Of a stretch of DNA of 64,000 bases, positions 1 to 9,611 are shown in pieces. Position numbers and translations under genes: made by a program. A model generated the notes under the pieces. The model ran no database searches, was not told where the DNA came from, and saw nothing but the letters and a program-made list of their open reading frames with translations. The stretch is taken from positions 115,685-179,684 of the forward strand of contig JAMLIR010000005.1 in assembly GCA_023954045.1 (NCBI GenBank). The letters are read 5' to 3'. How positions within the stretch are numbered: the stretch's first letter is position 1; every line of letters starts with the position of its first letter. The DNA comes from Burkholderiaceae bacterium. GTDB lineage: Bacteria; Pseudomonadota; Gammaproteobacteria; Burkholderiales; Burkholderiaceae_E.

Positions 1-813
1 CGGGTGCCGCAGCATGTGGTGCAGCAGGCGCTCCAGCATCGCGAGCACCTGGGGCCGGCCCGCGACGTCCGGATGCAGGCACAACGTGAAGACGGCCTCG
101 TCCATTTCCCGATAGACCCAGTCGAACTGCTCGCGCCACAACTCCTCGATGTCGCGGGGATTCATGAAGCCGTGGCTGTTCGGCGCCTTCTTGATGAACA
201 TCATCGGCGGGAGGTCATCGAGATACCAGCTCACCGGGATCTCGATCAGCGACGTCTCGGTGCCGCGCACCAGCGGCTTCATCCAGCTCGACGCGGGCTG
301 GGAATAGTCGATCGGCGTCCAGGCATCCCCGACGCGCAGGCGGTGGCACTCGAAATCGCGGTGCATCATGCTGTGGTCGTAGACGATGCCGCGCTCGAGC
401 AGCAAGTTCGGTGTCGCCGCGCTGAGCTCCCACCACGGCGCCGCATAGCCGGTCGGCCGAGCCCCGGTGAGGTCGACCACCAGTTCGATGCACTTGTCGA
501 GCACGTCGGCTTCCTGCCGCGGGCTCATCGCGAGCGGGTTTTCGTGCGAGTAGCCGTGCAGGCCGATCTCGTGACCGTCGCGCACGATCTGCTCCATCTG
601 GTCGGGAAACGTCTCGATCGAGTGCCCCGGCGCGAACCAGGTCGCCTTCAGGTCGAAGCGACGCAGCAACTCGAGCAACCGCGGAACGCCGACCTCGCCG
701 GCGAACATGCCCCTCGAGATGTCGTGCGGAGAATCCGCCCCGCCGAACGTGCCCAGCCACGCTGCCACGGCGTCGATGTCGATGCCGAGCCCGCAGGAGA
801 TTCGCTTCGTCAC
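1..813 (-). CDS. Polysaccharide deacetylase / PuuE-type allantoinase-like protein (3' end outside window)
   Basis: The visible 271 residues form a NodB-type deacetylase fold: an early Asp-rich strand ([12 protein letters not shown]), [15 protein letters not shown] and the His-containing [13 protein letters not shown] motif, then a Trp/Asp-rich core. Proteins of this kind include metal-dependent N-deacetylases and the cofactor-free allantoinase PuuE. A GTG start at 813 is chosen because a GAGAGGG stretch lies just upstream and translation before it does not match the family. The gene runs off the left edge, so the C-terminus is missing. It is divergent from the LysR gene. With a ureidoglycolate lyase-like gene 9 kb away, an allantoinase-like role is possible, but substrate specificity cannot be read from sequence. 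Confidence 0.8.
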   Translation of the reverse strand, partial: MTKRISCGLGIDIDAVAAWLGTFGGADSPHDISRGMFAGEVGVPRLLELLRRFDLKATWFAPGHSIETFPDQMEQIVRDGHEIGLHGYSHENPLAMSPRQEADVLDKCIELVVDLTGARPTGYAAPWWELSAATPNLLLERGIVYDHSMMHRDFECHRLRVGDAWTPIDYSQPASSWMKPLVRGTETSLIEIPVSWYLDDLPPMMFIKKAPNSHGFMNPRDIEELWREQFDWVYREMDEAVFTLCLHPDVAGRPQVLAMLERLLHHMLRHP

Positions 814-854
814 GCTGTCTGCCCTCTCTTCATTTCGATGCTTGCCGTGCGACA

Positions 855-883
855 TTGACGACCCCGATGTCGCTGTGGATACT
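855..883 (+). promoter_or_regulatory. Predicted sigma-70 promoter for the LysR gene
   Basis: TTGACG (855-860) and GATACT (878-883) are separated by exactly 17 bases and lie 25 bases before the LysR start codon. The site sits in the gap between two divergent genes, where an autoregulating LysR protein would be expected to bind. The match is by eye only. Confidence 0.5.
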
Positions 884-908
884 CTGATCGCCGTCCGATA
901 CCCGGGAC

Positions 909-1838
909 ATGAAACGCCAGCTCCCTCCGCTCCATGCCCTGAGGGCCTTCGAGGCCGCCGGCCGGCTGCTGAGCTTCTCGAAGGCCGCCCAGGAGCTCTC
1001 GGTCACGCAGGGCGCGGTCAGTCGCCAGATCAAGGTCCTCGAGGGCTTCCTCGCGGTTCCCCTGTTCCGGCGCCTGACCCGTCAGGTCGAGCTGACCGAA
1101 TTCGGCCGCGCATACCTGTCGATCGCGTCATCGGCCCTCGACCAGATCGCCAACGCCACCCAGGTCACGCTGCAGCACCAGCGCTCGCTGTCGATCAGCC
1201 TGCTGCCTTCGATCTCCACGCTGTGGTTGTTCCAGCGCCTGAATTCGTTCACGCGCGCATACCCCGAAATCCGGCTGCACGTCTCCGCATCCCTCGATCC
1301 GGTGAGCTTCAAGCGCGACAACGTCGACGTGGCCATCCGGGTCGGCAAGCTGCCGGGCCACGCGTATTCGTCGCGGGGCTCGCAAATCGAGTTCGACATG
1401 GTCGACGACTGGACGGGTGTGTGCGCGACGCATCTCTGGGATGACTACCTGACGCCGGTGTGCTCGAAGCGGCTTCTGGCCCAGGGACAACCGCTGCGGC
1501 GGCTCGAGGATCTCGACCGGTTTCCGCTGATCCACAACGCGAGCCGGCCCGACGCGTGGACCGCATGGCTCAAGGCGAGTGGCGCAGGCGCCCGTCGCGG
1601 CAGCTCGGCCCTCGAGGTCGGGCATTCGTTCCTCGCCGTGCTCGCCGCGCGCGATTGCCTGGGAATCGCCTGCGTGCCGACGATCGAGGTCGAGGCCGTC
1701 GACTGGCGCGACGAGCTGGCGTTTCCGTTCGACTTCCGGCTGCAGAGTGCGGGCGCCTACTACCTGCTGGCGCCCCAGGAGCGCGCACATTCCGCCGAGG
1801 TCGAACTGTTCGGCAGTTGGGTAGCCGCCCAGTTCTGA
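909..1838 (+). CDS. LysR-family transcriptional regulator (GcvA-like)
   Basis: A 309-residue LysR regulator. The N-terminal winged helix-turn-helix spans about residues 8-66 ([20 protein letters not shown], then [18 protein letters not shown]), followed by a periplasmic-binding-like effector domain to the C-terminus. The arrangement ([14 protein letters not shown] at the start, IRVGKLPG in the effector domain) resembles the GcvA subgroup. It is divergent from the deacetylase-like gene, and LysR proteins usually control the divergent neighbour. The inducer is unknown. Confidence 0.9.
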   Translation: MKRQLPPLHALRAFEAAGRLLSFSKAAQELSVTQGAVSRQIKVLEGFLAVPLFRRLTRQVELTEFGRAYLSIASSALDQIANATQVTLQHQRSLSISLLPSISTLWLFQRLNSFTRAYPEIRLHVSASLDPVSFKRDNVDVAIRVGKLPGHAYSSRGSQIEFDMVDDWTGVCATHLWDDYLTPVCSKRLLAQGQPLRRLEDLDRFPLIHNASRPDAWTAWLKASGAGARRGSSALEVGHSFLAVLAARDCLGIACVPTIEVEAVDWRDELAFPFDFRLQSAGAYYLLAPQERAHSAEVELFGSWVAAQF

Positions 1839-1890
1839 GGCGGAAGCGACGGGTCCGCGGGTCGCCTCCATGGCAGGCGCCGTCGGACGA

Positions 1891-3111
1891 CTACTTGATG
1901 AAGGCGCAGGCGCCGGGCGTCATCGGCGTGAACGCTTCGGCCGCCGGAACCGTGGCCTTGACGTGGTAGTAGTCCCAGGGCGACTTCGATTCGGAAGGCT
2001 TCTTCACCTGCATCAGGTACATGTCGTGCACGTGCAGGCCGTCGGCGCGGATCTTCCCGCCCTTGGCGAACATGTCGTTCACCGGGGTCGCCTTCATCTT
2101 CGCCATCACGGAGGCAGTATCGTCGGTGCCGCTGGCCGCCACCGCCTTCAGGTAGTGCGTCGCAGCCGAGTACATGCCCGCCTGGACCATCGTCGGCATG
2201 CGCTTCGTCTTCTCGAAGAACCGCCGCGACCAGGCGCGTGTCTCGTCGTTCAGGTCCCAGTAGAACGCCTCGGTCAGCATGATGCCTTCGGCCAGGTTCA
2301 GCCCCATGGCGTGGACGTCGGTGATGAAGGTCAGCAACGACGCGACACGCTGCTTGCCGGAGTTCGTGATCTTGAACTCGCTCGCCCCTTTGATCGCATT
2401 GATCGTGTCCGAACCGCCATTGGCCAGGGCGATCACCTTGGCCCCCGACGCCTGCGCCTGCAGAAGGAACGACGAGAAATCGGTCGTGTTCAACGGATGG
2501 CGGACGGCCCCGACGACCTTTCCGCCCGCCGCCTTCACGACATCCGAGGTCGCCTTCTCCAGGCCATGGCCGAAGGCGAAGTCGACGGTAATGAAGTACC
2601 AGGTGTCGCCACCCTGTGCGATCAGCGCCTTCCCGGTGACGTTGGAGAGCGCGTTCGCGTCGTAGACGTACTGGACGCTGTTCGGGGTGCACGAGTCGGT
2701 CGTGACCTTGGTCGTGCTGGAGCCGCCGATCATCACGATGCGGTTCTTGTCGCGGGTCACGGCGGTGACCGCGAGGGTCACCGCGGAGTTCGTCGTGTCG
2801 AAGATCGCCCGGACGTTCTCCTTGTCGTACCACTCGCGCGCGAGATTCGCCCCGATGTCGGCCTTGTTCTGGTGGTCGGCCGACAGCAACTGGATCGGCC
2901 GACCGAGCACCTTGCCGCCGAAGTCGTCGATGGCCATCTGTACTGCCACCACCGACCCGTTGCCCGAGAAGTCGGAATAGACGCCGGACATGTCCGTCAG
3001 GACCCCGAGCCTGAGGGCGCCGGCCGGCGGCGCGCCCGTCTGGGCGTGCGCGGCGGGCACGGCGGCCGCGATGACGAACAACAGACTGCCGAGAAGCGAA
3101 GTCGCGCGCAT
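1891..3111 (-). CDS. ABC transporter substrate-binding protein, branched-chain amino acid type
   Basis: A 406-residue periplasmic binding protein of the Leu/Ile/Val type I fold. The ATG at 3111 gives a clean Sec signal peptide (MRATSLLGSLLFVIAAAVPA, cleavage near AHA-Q) and has GGGGGA about 10 bases upstream; the longer open frame adds 41 charged residues with no signal and is rejected. The mature start LRLGVLTDMSGVYSDFSG is typical of the family. No permease or ATPase is next to it, so it may share the LivHMGF proteins encoded at 7-10 kb or act as an orphan receptor. The upstream neighbour is a GntR regulator in the same direction. Confidence 0.9.
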   Translation of the reverse strand: MRATSLLGSLLFVIAAAVPAAHAQTGAPPAGALRLGVLTDMSGVYSDFSGNGSVVAVQMAIDDFGGKVLGRPIQLLSADHQNKADIGANLAREWYDKENVRAIFDTTNSAVTLAVTAVTRDKNRIVMIGGSSTTKVTTDSCTPNSVQYVYDANALSNVTGKALIAQGGDTWYFITVDFAFGHGLEKATSDVVKAAGGKVVGAVRHPLNTTDFSSFLLQAQASGAKVIALANGGSDTINAIKGASEFKITNSGKQRVASLLTFITDVHAMGLNLAEGIMLTEAFYWDLNDETRAWSRRFFEKTKRMPTMVQAGMYSAATHYLKAVAASGTDDTASVMAKMKATPVNDMFAKGGKIRADGLHVHDMYLMQVKKPSESKSPWDYYHVKATVPAAEAFTPMTPGACAFIK

Positions 3112-3287
3112 TGGATCGTGTCCCCCGGATTGTTCGATGTCGGTGCCGCGCCGATGCCTCGACTCGCCGGCGCGTGACGTCATCAGGCCATCGCCGCGAG
3201 GCATCGACAACCGATTTTTTCGGTGCCGACGCATGAGTCGCGCTCATGCGTTCGGCCATTCCTCGAGGGATCGGCTGGCCAGCGCGC

Positions 3288-3965
3288 TCACGCGAGTTCG
3301 ACACCGACCCGGCCGGCCGCCCTGCGGATGTGGGTCCGCATCGCCCGCCGCGCCGCCCTCGGGGATCCGCTCGCCAGGGCGTCGAGGATCCGCTCGTGCT
3401 CGCGAATCGGCTCACGCACCCTGTTCGGATCCGCGAAGGCGACCTGCCGGCTGCTGTCGACCACCGCCGCGACGCTATCGGAGAGGTCGCGCAGCATCGG
3501 GCTGCCCGCGATCTCGACGACGGCGGCGTGGAACGCTCGATCGGCCTCCGCCATCGCCACCAGGTCACCTGCGTCGGCGCCCGCCCGCATCCGCTCGATC
3601 GTGGCGCGCAAGGTGGCCAGTCCGGACGCCGTGACGACGGACGCGGCCATCGCTGCCGCCAGCTCCTCGAGTTCGCCGCGCACGACGTACACGTCGCGAA
3701 GGGCGTAGCGCGCCTGGAAGCGCCAGCGGTCGAGGCCGCTCGCCGGGCGCGACTCGCCGGGCCGCACGATAAAGACGCCGCGGCCCGGCTCGCTGCGCAG
3801 CAACCCCAGGCTCTCCAGCATCGCGATCGCCTCGCGCAGCGATGCCCGACTGACACCCAACTCCGCGGCCAGCTGGCGCTGGCCCGGCAGCTTCCCGGCG
3901 CGGACCCAGTCCCTGTTTCGAATGCGGGCCTGCAGCGCCCGTGCGACCTGCCCGACGGTGCTCAT
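3288..3965 (-). CDS. GntR-family regulator, FadR subfamily
   Basis: A 225-residue regulator. The winged helix covers residues 1-70 (LPGQRQLAAELGVSRASLRE, GVFIVRPG) and an all-helical FCD effector domain follows (RGELEELAAAMAA; EADRAFHAAVVEIAGSP; EHERILDALASG). The conserved Asp/His residues of FCD metal-binding proteins are present. The ATG at 3965 is preferred over a longer frame because the family starts just before the first helix. It is divergent from the amidase operon, with a candidate operator in the gap, so it likely represses that operon and perhaps the binding protein gene downstream. Confidence 0.9.
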   Translation of the reverse strand: MSTVGQVARALQARIRNRDWVRAGKLPGQRQLAAELGVSRASLREAIAMLESLGLLRSEPGRGVFIVRPGESRPASGLDRWRFQARYALRDVYVVRGELEELAAAMAASVVTASGLATLRATIERMRAGADAGDLVAMAEADRAFHAAVVEIAGSPMLRDLSDSVAAVVDSSRQVAFADPNRVREPIREHERILDALASGSPRAARRAMRTHIRRAAGRVGVELA

Positions 3966-4036
3966 TTCGATATCCCGGCTCCGAATGCCGCGCACGATTG
4001 ACAGCCCGCCACCGCCTCGGCACGATGGCAGCCCAC

Positions 4037-4076
4037 TGGTCAGACCGGTTCGACCGCCAGATCGAATCAATATAAC
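4037..4076 (+). promoter_or_regulatory. Candidate GntR operator TGGTCAGACCG with overlapping promoter
   Basis: TGGTCAGACCG (4037-4047) contains the 9-base palindrome GGTCAGACC and matches the TGGT-N3-ACCA consensus of FadR-type GntR proteins in all but the last base. A TATAAC hexamer (4071-4076) preceded by TTCGAC (4049-4054) could form a weak promoter for the amidase operon, placing the operator beside the -35. Related sites occur at 15415 and 27378. Confidence 0.45.
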
Positions 4077-4131
4077 CCGCGAGCCAGGGCTGTCGCACCG
4101 GCCGCGCGCAATCGCGAGGCTGCACGAAGAC

Positions 4132-5685
4132 ATGGACGACCTTTTCGAACGTTTCGAACTCGCCGTCGACGGCATCGCGCGCCTCGGCCGCTACCCGCAC
4201 GTCGACCGGCACCAGGCCTGGCTCGACCGGCTGCGCGTGAACCTGCCCGAATTGAGCGTCTTCGAGCGCCTGCGGCCCGAGCCTGAGCTCGGCTACCTGT
4301 CGCCGCCGCCCGCGGGCATCGGGGCCGGCGGCGTGCCGCTCGCCGACGACGCGGGCGGCGCCGCGGCGATCGCGCGCGAGTGCCGCGCGGCACACGAGCG
4401 CGCCGCAGCACCCTCGCAGGTCGCGCTTGCCGCCGCGCGGCAGCACAGACAACTGAACGCGTTCATCACGCTGGCCGACCCCGCGGACCTCGATTCGGCC
4501 GCTGCGGCCGCGGCACGCCGCTTGAGCGACGGCGCGTCGATGCCGCTGATGGGCGTGCCGGTCGCGGTCAAGGACCTGATGCAGGTCGCCGGCTTCCCGC
4601 AGACCAACGGCACCGGCGGCCCCAAGCCTGCGCCCGCCACGCAGGACGCCCCGGCCGTCGCGCGGCTGCGCGATGCCGGCGCACTGGTGATCGGCACCGC
4701 GAACCTGCACGAGTTCGCGTACGGCATCACCAGCGAGAACCCCCACCACGGCTGGGTCGTCAACCCGCGGCGCCCCGGCCACACGCCGGGTGGCTCCAGC
4801 GGCGGCTCGGCCGCCGCGGTGGCGGCCGGCATCGTCCGCATGGCGATCGGAACCGACACCGCCGGCTCGATCCGGCTTCCCGCGTCGTGCTGCGGCGTGG
4901 TCGGCTTCAAGCCGACGTTCGACGCGGTGCCGCGCGACGGCGCGCAGTCGCTCGGCACGAGCCTGGACCACGTCGGCCCCATCGCAGCCAGCGTCGCCGA
5001 CGCCGCGCTGATGTACTCGGTGATGGCAGGCCAGCCGACGCGCACTGCCAGCCGCGCGCCGCTCGCGGGCCTGCGCGTCGGCGTGCCGAACAACTACTTC
5101 TACGAACCGCTGGCCGACGACGTGGCACGCGCGGTCCGCGCCGCGCTGGAGCGCATGCGCAACGACGGCGCGAAGCTGGTCCCGATCGACCTGCCGGGCG
5201 TCGAGCACAGCGCCGCATTGCAGTTCGTGACGCTGTGCAGCGAAGCGACCGACCTGCACTGGAAGCGCCTCGCCGAGCGCCCCGAGACGCTGGGCGCCGA
5301 CGTGCGCGTGCGGCTCGAGATCGGACAGTTCCTGCCGGCCACCTGGTACGTGCGCGCCCAGCGCGGCCGCGCGGTGCTGGCCGCGATGTTCGCGGCGGCG
5401 ACGCGCGAAGTCGACGTGCTGGTCACCCCGACGCTTCGCATCGAGCCGCCGCGCTCGGGCGCGGGCGCCGCGCGGATCGGCGGGCGCGACGTGCCCTTGC
5501 ATACCGCCGTCACCGCGCTCACCATGCCGTTCAACCTGACCGGCATGCCCGCGCTGACGCTGCCCTGCGGCGTCGGCGACAACGGCCTGCCGATCGGCGT
5601 GCAGATCGCGGCCCGGCGCGGCGACGACTGGAGGGTTCTGAACGTCGCTGCCCGCCTCGAAGACCTGCTGGATACGACCCCCTGA
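4132..5685 (+). CDS. Amidase (amidase-signature family)
   Basis: A 517-residue amidase-signature enzyme. The Ser-cisSer-Lys triad is visible: Lys147 in GVPVAVKDL, the GGSSGGSAAAVAAG glycine/serine loop (Ser222/223) and nucleophile Ser246 in GTDTAGSIRLPASCCG. The start at 4132 begins a compact helical N-terminal arm; a longer open frame would overlap the divergent regulator and is less likely. It is the first gene of an operon with a Liv-type uptake system and an AllA-like lyase, which suggests it hydrolyses the imported amide or ureide. The substrate cannot be assigned from sequence. Confidence 0.88.
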   Translation: MDDLFERFELAVDGIARLGRYPHVDRHQAWLDRLRVNLPELSVFERLRPEPELGYLSPPPAGIGAGGVPLADDAGGAAAIARECRAAHERAAAPSQVALAAARQHRQLNAFITLADPADLDSAAAAAARRLSDGASMPLMGVPVAVKDLMQVAGFPQTNGTGGPKPAPATQDAPAVARLRDAGALVIGTANLHEFAYGITSENPHHGWVVNPRRPGHTPGGSSGGSAAAVAAGIVRMAIGTDTAGSIRLPASCCGVVGFKPTFDAVPRDGAQSLGTSLDHVGPIAASVADAALMYSVMAGQPTRTASRAPLAGLRVGVPNNYFYEPLADDVARAVRAALERMRNDGAKLVPIDLPGVEHSAALQFVTLCSEATDLHWKRLAERPETLGADVRVRLEIGQFLPATWYVRAQRGRAVLAAMFAAATREVDVLVTPTLRIEPPRSGAGAARIGGRDVPLHTAVTALTMPFNLTGMPALTLPCGVGDNGLPIGVQIAARRGDDWRVLNVAARLEDLLDTTP

Positions 5686-5696
5686 AGGAGAAGACC

Positions 5697-6908
5697 ATGA
5701 AGAACCTGTTCCGGATTGCGCTCGCCGCCTCGGCGACCGCACTGGCCACCGCCTCGTACGCGGCCGAGCCGATCGTCATCGGCGTGAGCATCGCCCAGTC
5801 GCCTCCGGGCTCGGTCGTGCAGGGCACGCAGGTGAAGGACGGCGTCGAGATCGTCGTCAAGATGCTCAACGACAAGGGCGGCGTACTCGGGCGGCCGCTG
5901 AAGGTCGTCTACGAAGACAACCAGGGCATCCCCGAGAAGGGCCGCGCCGCGACCGAGAAGCTGATCACCCGCGACAAGGTCGTCGCGGTGACCGGCGGCC
6001 ACCAGAGCTCGGTGTGCCTGGCCGAGATCGAGGTCGCGCACCGCTACAAGACGCCGTACGTCAACACCAACTGCTGGTCGGACGACGTCCGCGCCAAGGG
6101 CTATCCCGAGGTCTTCAATCCGGGCAACTACAACACGCGCGTCTCGTCGGCGATGGCCGAGACCATCGCCGCGCTGAAGGTCAAGAGCGTGATCGCGTTC
6201 GCCGAGAACACCGACTACGGGATCGGCCAGGCGAAGCTGCTCGGGGAGTTCCTGAAGCAGACCGCGCCGCAGACCCAGTACAAGTACGTCGCGCTGGACC
6301 GCGCCGGCAAGGACTTCACGCCCGCGGTGCTGCCGCTGCGCGCCAGCCCGCCCGACCTGGTGGTCAACATCATGCTGCCGCCGGCCGCCTACATCCTGAT
6401 GAACCAGCTGTACGAGCAGGGCGTGGCGCCCAGCGCGAAGACCGGCTTCTACGACGGCGCCGGCATCGCCGACTATCCGGACTTCTGGCAGAACGTGAAG
6501 GAAGCCGGCAAGTACATGCTGGCCTTCGGCCTGTACCACCCCGCGATGCCGATGCCCGCGCTCGGCAAGCAGGTCGGCGAGATCTACCAGAAGCAGTCGA
6601 AGAACGAGCCGAACCGGCTGATCTTCCAGGCTGCGGACTCGGTACTGCTGATCGCCCGCGCGATCGAGAAGGCGAAGTCGACCGACGGCGCCGCGATCAT
6701 CGCGGCGCTGAAAGGCATGGAGTTCGAGGGCGTGCGCGGCAAGTTCTCGTTCTCGCAGGAAGCGGGCTACAAGTACCAGCAATGGGTCGACATCCCCTAC
6801 GTGACCTACCAGCTGACCGACGTCAACCAGCCGGTCAGCAAGACCACGCTGATCCAGGTTCCGGGACAGCCGCTGCAGATCGACAAGGTGGTCAAGCCGG
6901 CGAAGTGA
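5697..6908 (+). CDS. ABC transporter substrate-binding protein, branched-chain amino acid/amide type
   Basis: A 403-residue binding protein with a Sec signal peptide (MKNLFRIALAASATALATAS, cleavage after YAA) and the family start EPIVIGVSIAQSPPGSVVQG. An AAGGAGAAG ribosome site precedes the ATG by a few bases, and the gene starts 11 bases after the amidase stop. It is followed by LivH, LivM, LivG and LivF, so it is the receptor of a complete high-affinity uptake system. Two hairpins after its stop may let the receptor be made in excess over the membrane parts. Confidence 0.93.
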   Translation: MKNLFRIALAASATALATASYAAEPIVIGVSIAQSPPGSVVQGTQVKDGVEIVVKMLNDKGGVLGRPLKVVYEDNQGIPEKGRAATEKLITRDKVVAVTGGHQSSVCLAEIEVAHRYKTPYVNTNCWSDDVRAKGYPEVFNPGNYNTRVSSAMAETIAALKVKSVIAFAENTDYGIGQAKLLGEFLKQTAPQTQYKYVALDRAGKDFTPAVLPLRASPPDLVVNIMLPPAAYILMNQLYEQGVAPSAKTGFYDGAGIADYPDFWQNVKEAGKYMLAFGLYHPAMPMPALGKQVGEIYQKQSKNEPNRLIFQAADSVLLIARAIEKAKSTDGAAIIAALKGMEFEGVRGKFSFSQEAGYKYQQWVDIPYVTYQLTDVNQPVSKTTLIQVPGQPLQIDKVVKPAK

Positions 6909-6917
6909 TGCCCGGAG

Positions 6918-6984
6918 CGGCCGCGCGGCCCTCGCGCGGCCGGTAGCCGCCAACAAGCCGCGCCGCGGAGGCTCCCGCGGCGCG
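6918..6984 (+). terminator. Two GC-rich hairpins between receptor and permease genes (attenuator-like)
   Basis: The first stem pairs CGGCCGCG (6918-6925) with CGCGGCCG (6935-6942). The second pairs CGCGCCGCGG (6959-6968) with CCGCGGCGCG (6975-6984). Neither is followed by a T run, so they are more likely mRNA-stabilising or processing hairpins, or a weak attenuator, than a strong intrinsic terminator. Confidence 0.45.
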
Positions 6985-6998
6985 ACGCGGAGACTCGA

Positions 6999-7889
6999 TT
7001 GCTCGCTCTGGACCTGTTCGTCAACGGGCTGATCATCGGCCTGTTCTACGCGCTGATGGCGGTCGGCCTGACCATGATCTTCGGGATCCTGAAGGTCGTG
7101 AACTTCGCGCACGGCGAGTTCTACATGATCGGCGCCTACACCTACACGCTGGTGTCGCTGTCGCTCGGCGTGTCGCCGTGGCTCGCGCTGCCGGTCGCGG
7201 CCGCATTGGGCGCGCTGCTCGGCTGGGCCACCGAGCGCTGGCTGATGCGACCGCTCTACGCGGGATACGGCTCGTGGGCGCTGATGAAGGACGAATACGC
7301 GGTGGTGGTCACCTTCGGGTTGTCCCTGCTGCTGATCAACCTGGTCGACAAGATCGTCGGCCCCTACCCGATGCGCGGCCCGTCGCTGTCCGAGGTGACG
7401 CGGATGTCCATCGGTCCGTTCATGGCCAGCGGACAGAAGCTGATCACTGCCGGCGTGGCGATCGTGCTGCTGATCGGGCTGGCGCTATTCATCAAGCGTT
7501 CGCTGTGGGGCAGGCAGGTGCAGGCGGTGGCGCAGAACCGGCTCGGCGCCTCGATTGCCGGCATCGATACCGCGCGCGCGAGCAGCATCATCTTCATGGC
7601 GTCCGGCGTGCTGGCGGCACTGGCCGGCGCACTGCTCGCGCCGGTGATCAACCCGGCGCCCGACGTCGGCGTGTTCCCGGCGGTGAAGTCCTACGTGATC
7701 GTGGTCATCGGCGGCATGGGCTCGATTCCGGGCAGCATCGTCGCGGCGCTCGCGCTGGGCGTGCTCGAGAGCTTCGGCGCGGTCTACATCTCGTACGACT
7801 ACCGCGACACCTTCGGGCTGGTACTGCTGATCCTGGTCCTTCTGTTCCGCCCGCAGGGGCTGTTCGGCGAGCGCGCGCGGGAGGTCTGA
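6999..7889 (+). CDS. Branched-chain amino acid ABC transporter permease, LivH type
   Basis: A 296-residue inner-membrane permease with about eight hydrophobic segments. It starts LFVNGLIIGLFYALMAVGLT and carries the family motif KVVNFAHGEFYMIGAY near residue 30. The start codon is TTG at 6999 with GGAGA upstream; translation from it gives the expected N-terminus. The C-terminal GVFPAVKSYVIVVIGGMGSI loop is the coupling region that contacts the ATPases. It pairs with the LivM gene 4 bases downstream. Confidence 0.93.
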   Translation: MLALDLFVNGLIIGLFYALMAVGLTMIFGILKVVNFAHGEFYMIGAYTYTLVSLSLGVSPWLALPVAAALGALLGWATERWLMRPLYAGYGSWALMKDEYAVVVTFGLSLLLINLVDKIVGPYPMRGPSLSEVTRMSIGPFMASGQKLITAGVAIVLLIGLALFIKRSLWGRQVQAVAQNRLGASIAGIDTARASSIIFMASGVLAALAGALLAPVINPAPDVGVFPAVKSYVIVVIGGMGSIPGSIVAALALGVLESFGAVYISYDYRDTFGLVLLILVLLFRPQGLFGERAREV

Positions 7890-7893
7890 AGCG

Positions 7894-8874
7894 ATGGGCA
7901 TCCCCCGCCATCCGAACTTCCTGCGCAGCAAGCTGATGCAGGAGATGCGCCTGTCGCTGGTCGTGCTCGCCGTGCTGGCGCTGCTGCCGCTGGGCATCTC
8001 GTCGCCGTACTGGCTCGGCGTGCTGATCGTCAGCATGTATTTCGCGATGCTGTCGTGCGGCTGGAACCTGCTGGCCGGCTACACCGGGCAGTTCTCGCTG
8101 GCGCCCGCGGCCTTCGCGATGCTGGGCGCCTACACGACCGGCCTGCTCGCGTACCACTGGAAAGTACCGTCGTGGATCGGGCTGCCGATGTCGATCGTCG
8201 TGCCGGGGCTGATCGGACTGGTGCTGGGACGCATCGTGTTGCGGCTGTCCGGTCCGTACCTCGCGCTCACCACGCTGTCGTTCGCCGAGATCGTGCGGCT
8301 GGTGATCTACAACTCGATCGACTTCACGCGCGGCGACCAGGGCCTGAACGTGCCCGGGCTGATGGACAGCCGCGTCGGCTACTACTACCTGTTCCTCGCC
8401 GCGCTCGCGGCGGTGACCATCGTGGTGTTCCTGATGCTGCGCGCGCCGGTCGGCCGCTACCTGCTGGCGATCCGCGACGACGAGATCGGGGCGGCCAGCC
8501 GCGGGGTCGACGTGGTGCGTGCCAAGAACTGGGCGTTCCTGGCGAGTTGCGCGATCTGCGGCTTCGCCGGCGGACTGTACGGCACTTTCGCGCAACTGGT
8601 GAGCCCGGAGCTCGGCCTGATCTCGCAGACCGGCATCGTCATCGCGATGGTGGTGATCGGCGGCATGGGCACGCTGGTCGGCCCGCTGATCGGCGCGATG
8701 CTGGTCTACGTGGCCTCCGAGATGCTGCGCGACGTCGGCAACATCCAGATGATCGTGTTCGCGCTGCTGGTCATCGTGTTCGCCCGCTTCTTCCGCGAGG
8801 GGCTGTGGGGTCTGGCGCGCGGGGCGCTCGCCCGCCGGCGGGCCGCGGCGCCCGCGGCGGCGAAGGAGGCCTGA
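7894..8874 (+). CDS. Branched-chain amino acid ABC transporter permease, LivM type
   Basis: A 326-residue permease with multiple membrane helices. LivM hallmarks are LLAGYTGQFSLAPAAFAMLG (residues about 58-77) and the coupling loop GIVIAMVVIGGMGTLVGPLI. The tail is rich in Ala and Arg and probably cytoplasmic. It forms the heterodimeric channel with LivH. Its stop overlaps the LivG start by one base (TGATG), which points to translational coupling. Confidence 0.93.
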   Translation: MGIPRHPNFLRSKLMQEMRLSLVVLAVLALLPLGISSPYWLGVLIVSMYFAMLSCGWNLLAGYTGQFSLAPAAFAMLGAYTTGLLAYHWKVPSWIGLPMSIVVPGLIGLVLGRIVLRLSGPYLALTTLSFAEIVRLVIYNSIDFTRGDQGLNVPGLMDSRVGYYYLFLAALAAVTIVVFLMLRAPVGRYLLAIRDDEIGAASRGVDVVRAKNWAFLASCAICGFAGGLYGTFAQLVSPELGLISQTGIVIAMVVIGGMGTLVGPLIGAMLVYVASEMLRDVGNIQMIVFALLVIVFARFFREGLWGLARGALARRRAAAPAAAKEA

Positions 8875-9611
8875 TGGCGCTGCTGCAGATCCAGTCGGTC
8901 GAGAAGCGCTTCGGCGGCCTGCGCGCGGTGGACGGCGTCAGCATGGACGTGCAACAGGGCGAGCTGCTGGGCCTGATCGGCCCCAACGGGTCGGGCAAGA
9001 CCACGCTGCTCAACGTGCTGTCGGGGCACATGGCTGCCGACGCCGGCGAGGTGCTGCTCGATGGCCGCAGCGTGCTGGGCCTGAACCCGACGCAGTTGAC
9101 CCGGCTCGGGGTGCTGCGGATGTTCCAGATGACGCGCGTGTTCAACCGTGTCAGTGCCTTCGACAACCTGGTCGTCTGCGGCCTGGCGATGGGCCTCGAC
9201 GAGGCGAAGGCCGGGGCGCGCGCAGTGGAGCTGCTCGAAGAACTCCAGCTCACCCACGTGATGCACCTCGACGGCGGGCAGCTGTCGGGGGGGCAGAAGA
9301 AGCTGCTCGAGTTCGGCGCCTGCTTCATGGTGCCGCCGCGAATCGCGCTGCTCGACGAGCCGTTCGCCGCGGTCCATCCGGTCATGAAGGAGACCATGGC
9401 CGCGTTCATCAAGCGCCGCAACGCCAGCGGCCAGACCTTCATCCTGGTGAGCCACGACATGCCGGTGGTGGTCGAGCTTTGCGCGCGCTCGGTGTGCATG
9501 AACGCAGGCAAGGTGCTCGCCGACGGCCCGACGCAGGAGGTCCTCAACGGCGTGGCCGTCATCGAGGCCTACCTCGGCGAGCAGGCGCACGAAGGGCACG
9601 AGCATGGCTGA
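8874..9611 (+). CDS. Branched-chain amino acid ABC transporter ATPase, LivG type
   Basis: A 245-residue ABC ATPase. Walker A is GPNGSGKTT (36-44), the signature is LSGGQ (137-141), Walker B is IALLDEP (ending 163), and the switch His lies in LVSHDMPVV. The sequence ends in a His-rich HEGHEHG tail. An AAGGAGG ribosome site sits within the 3' end of livM. It forms the nucleotide-binding pair with LivF, with which it overlaps by 8 bases. Confidence 0.93.
   Translation: MALLQIQSVEKRFGGLRAVDGVSMDVQQGELLGLIGPNGSGKTTLLNVLSGHMAADAGEVLLDGRSVLGLNPTQLTRLGVLRMFQMTRVFNRVSAFDNLVVCGLAMGLDEAKAGARAVELLEELQLTHVMHLDGGQLSGGQKKLLEFGACFMVPPRIALLDEPFAAVHPVMKETMAAFIKRRNASGQTFILVSHDMPVVVELCARSVCMNAGKVLADGPTQEVLNGVAVIEAYLGEQAHEGHEHG

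Noticed and set aside
4-858. Long plus-strand open frame over the left end
   Set aside because: It is Arg/His/Val-rich with no family features and is the shadow of the minus-strand NodB-type gene, which has clear motifs.
1760-3856. Very long minus-strand open frame through the binding protein and regulator genes
   Set aside because: High-GC shadow frame; composition is Arg/Ser/Gly-rich, and the true genes occupy another frame with signal peptide and winged-helix motifs.
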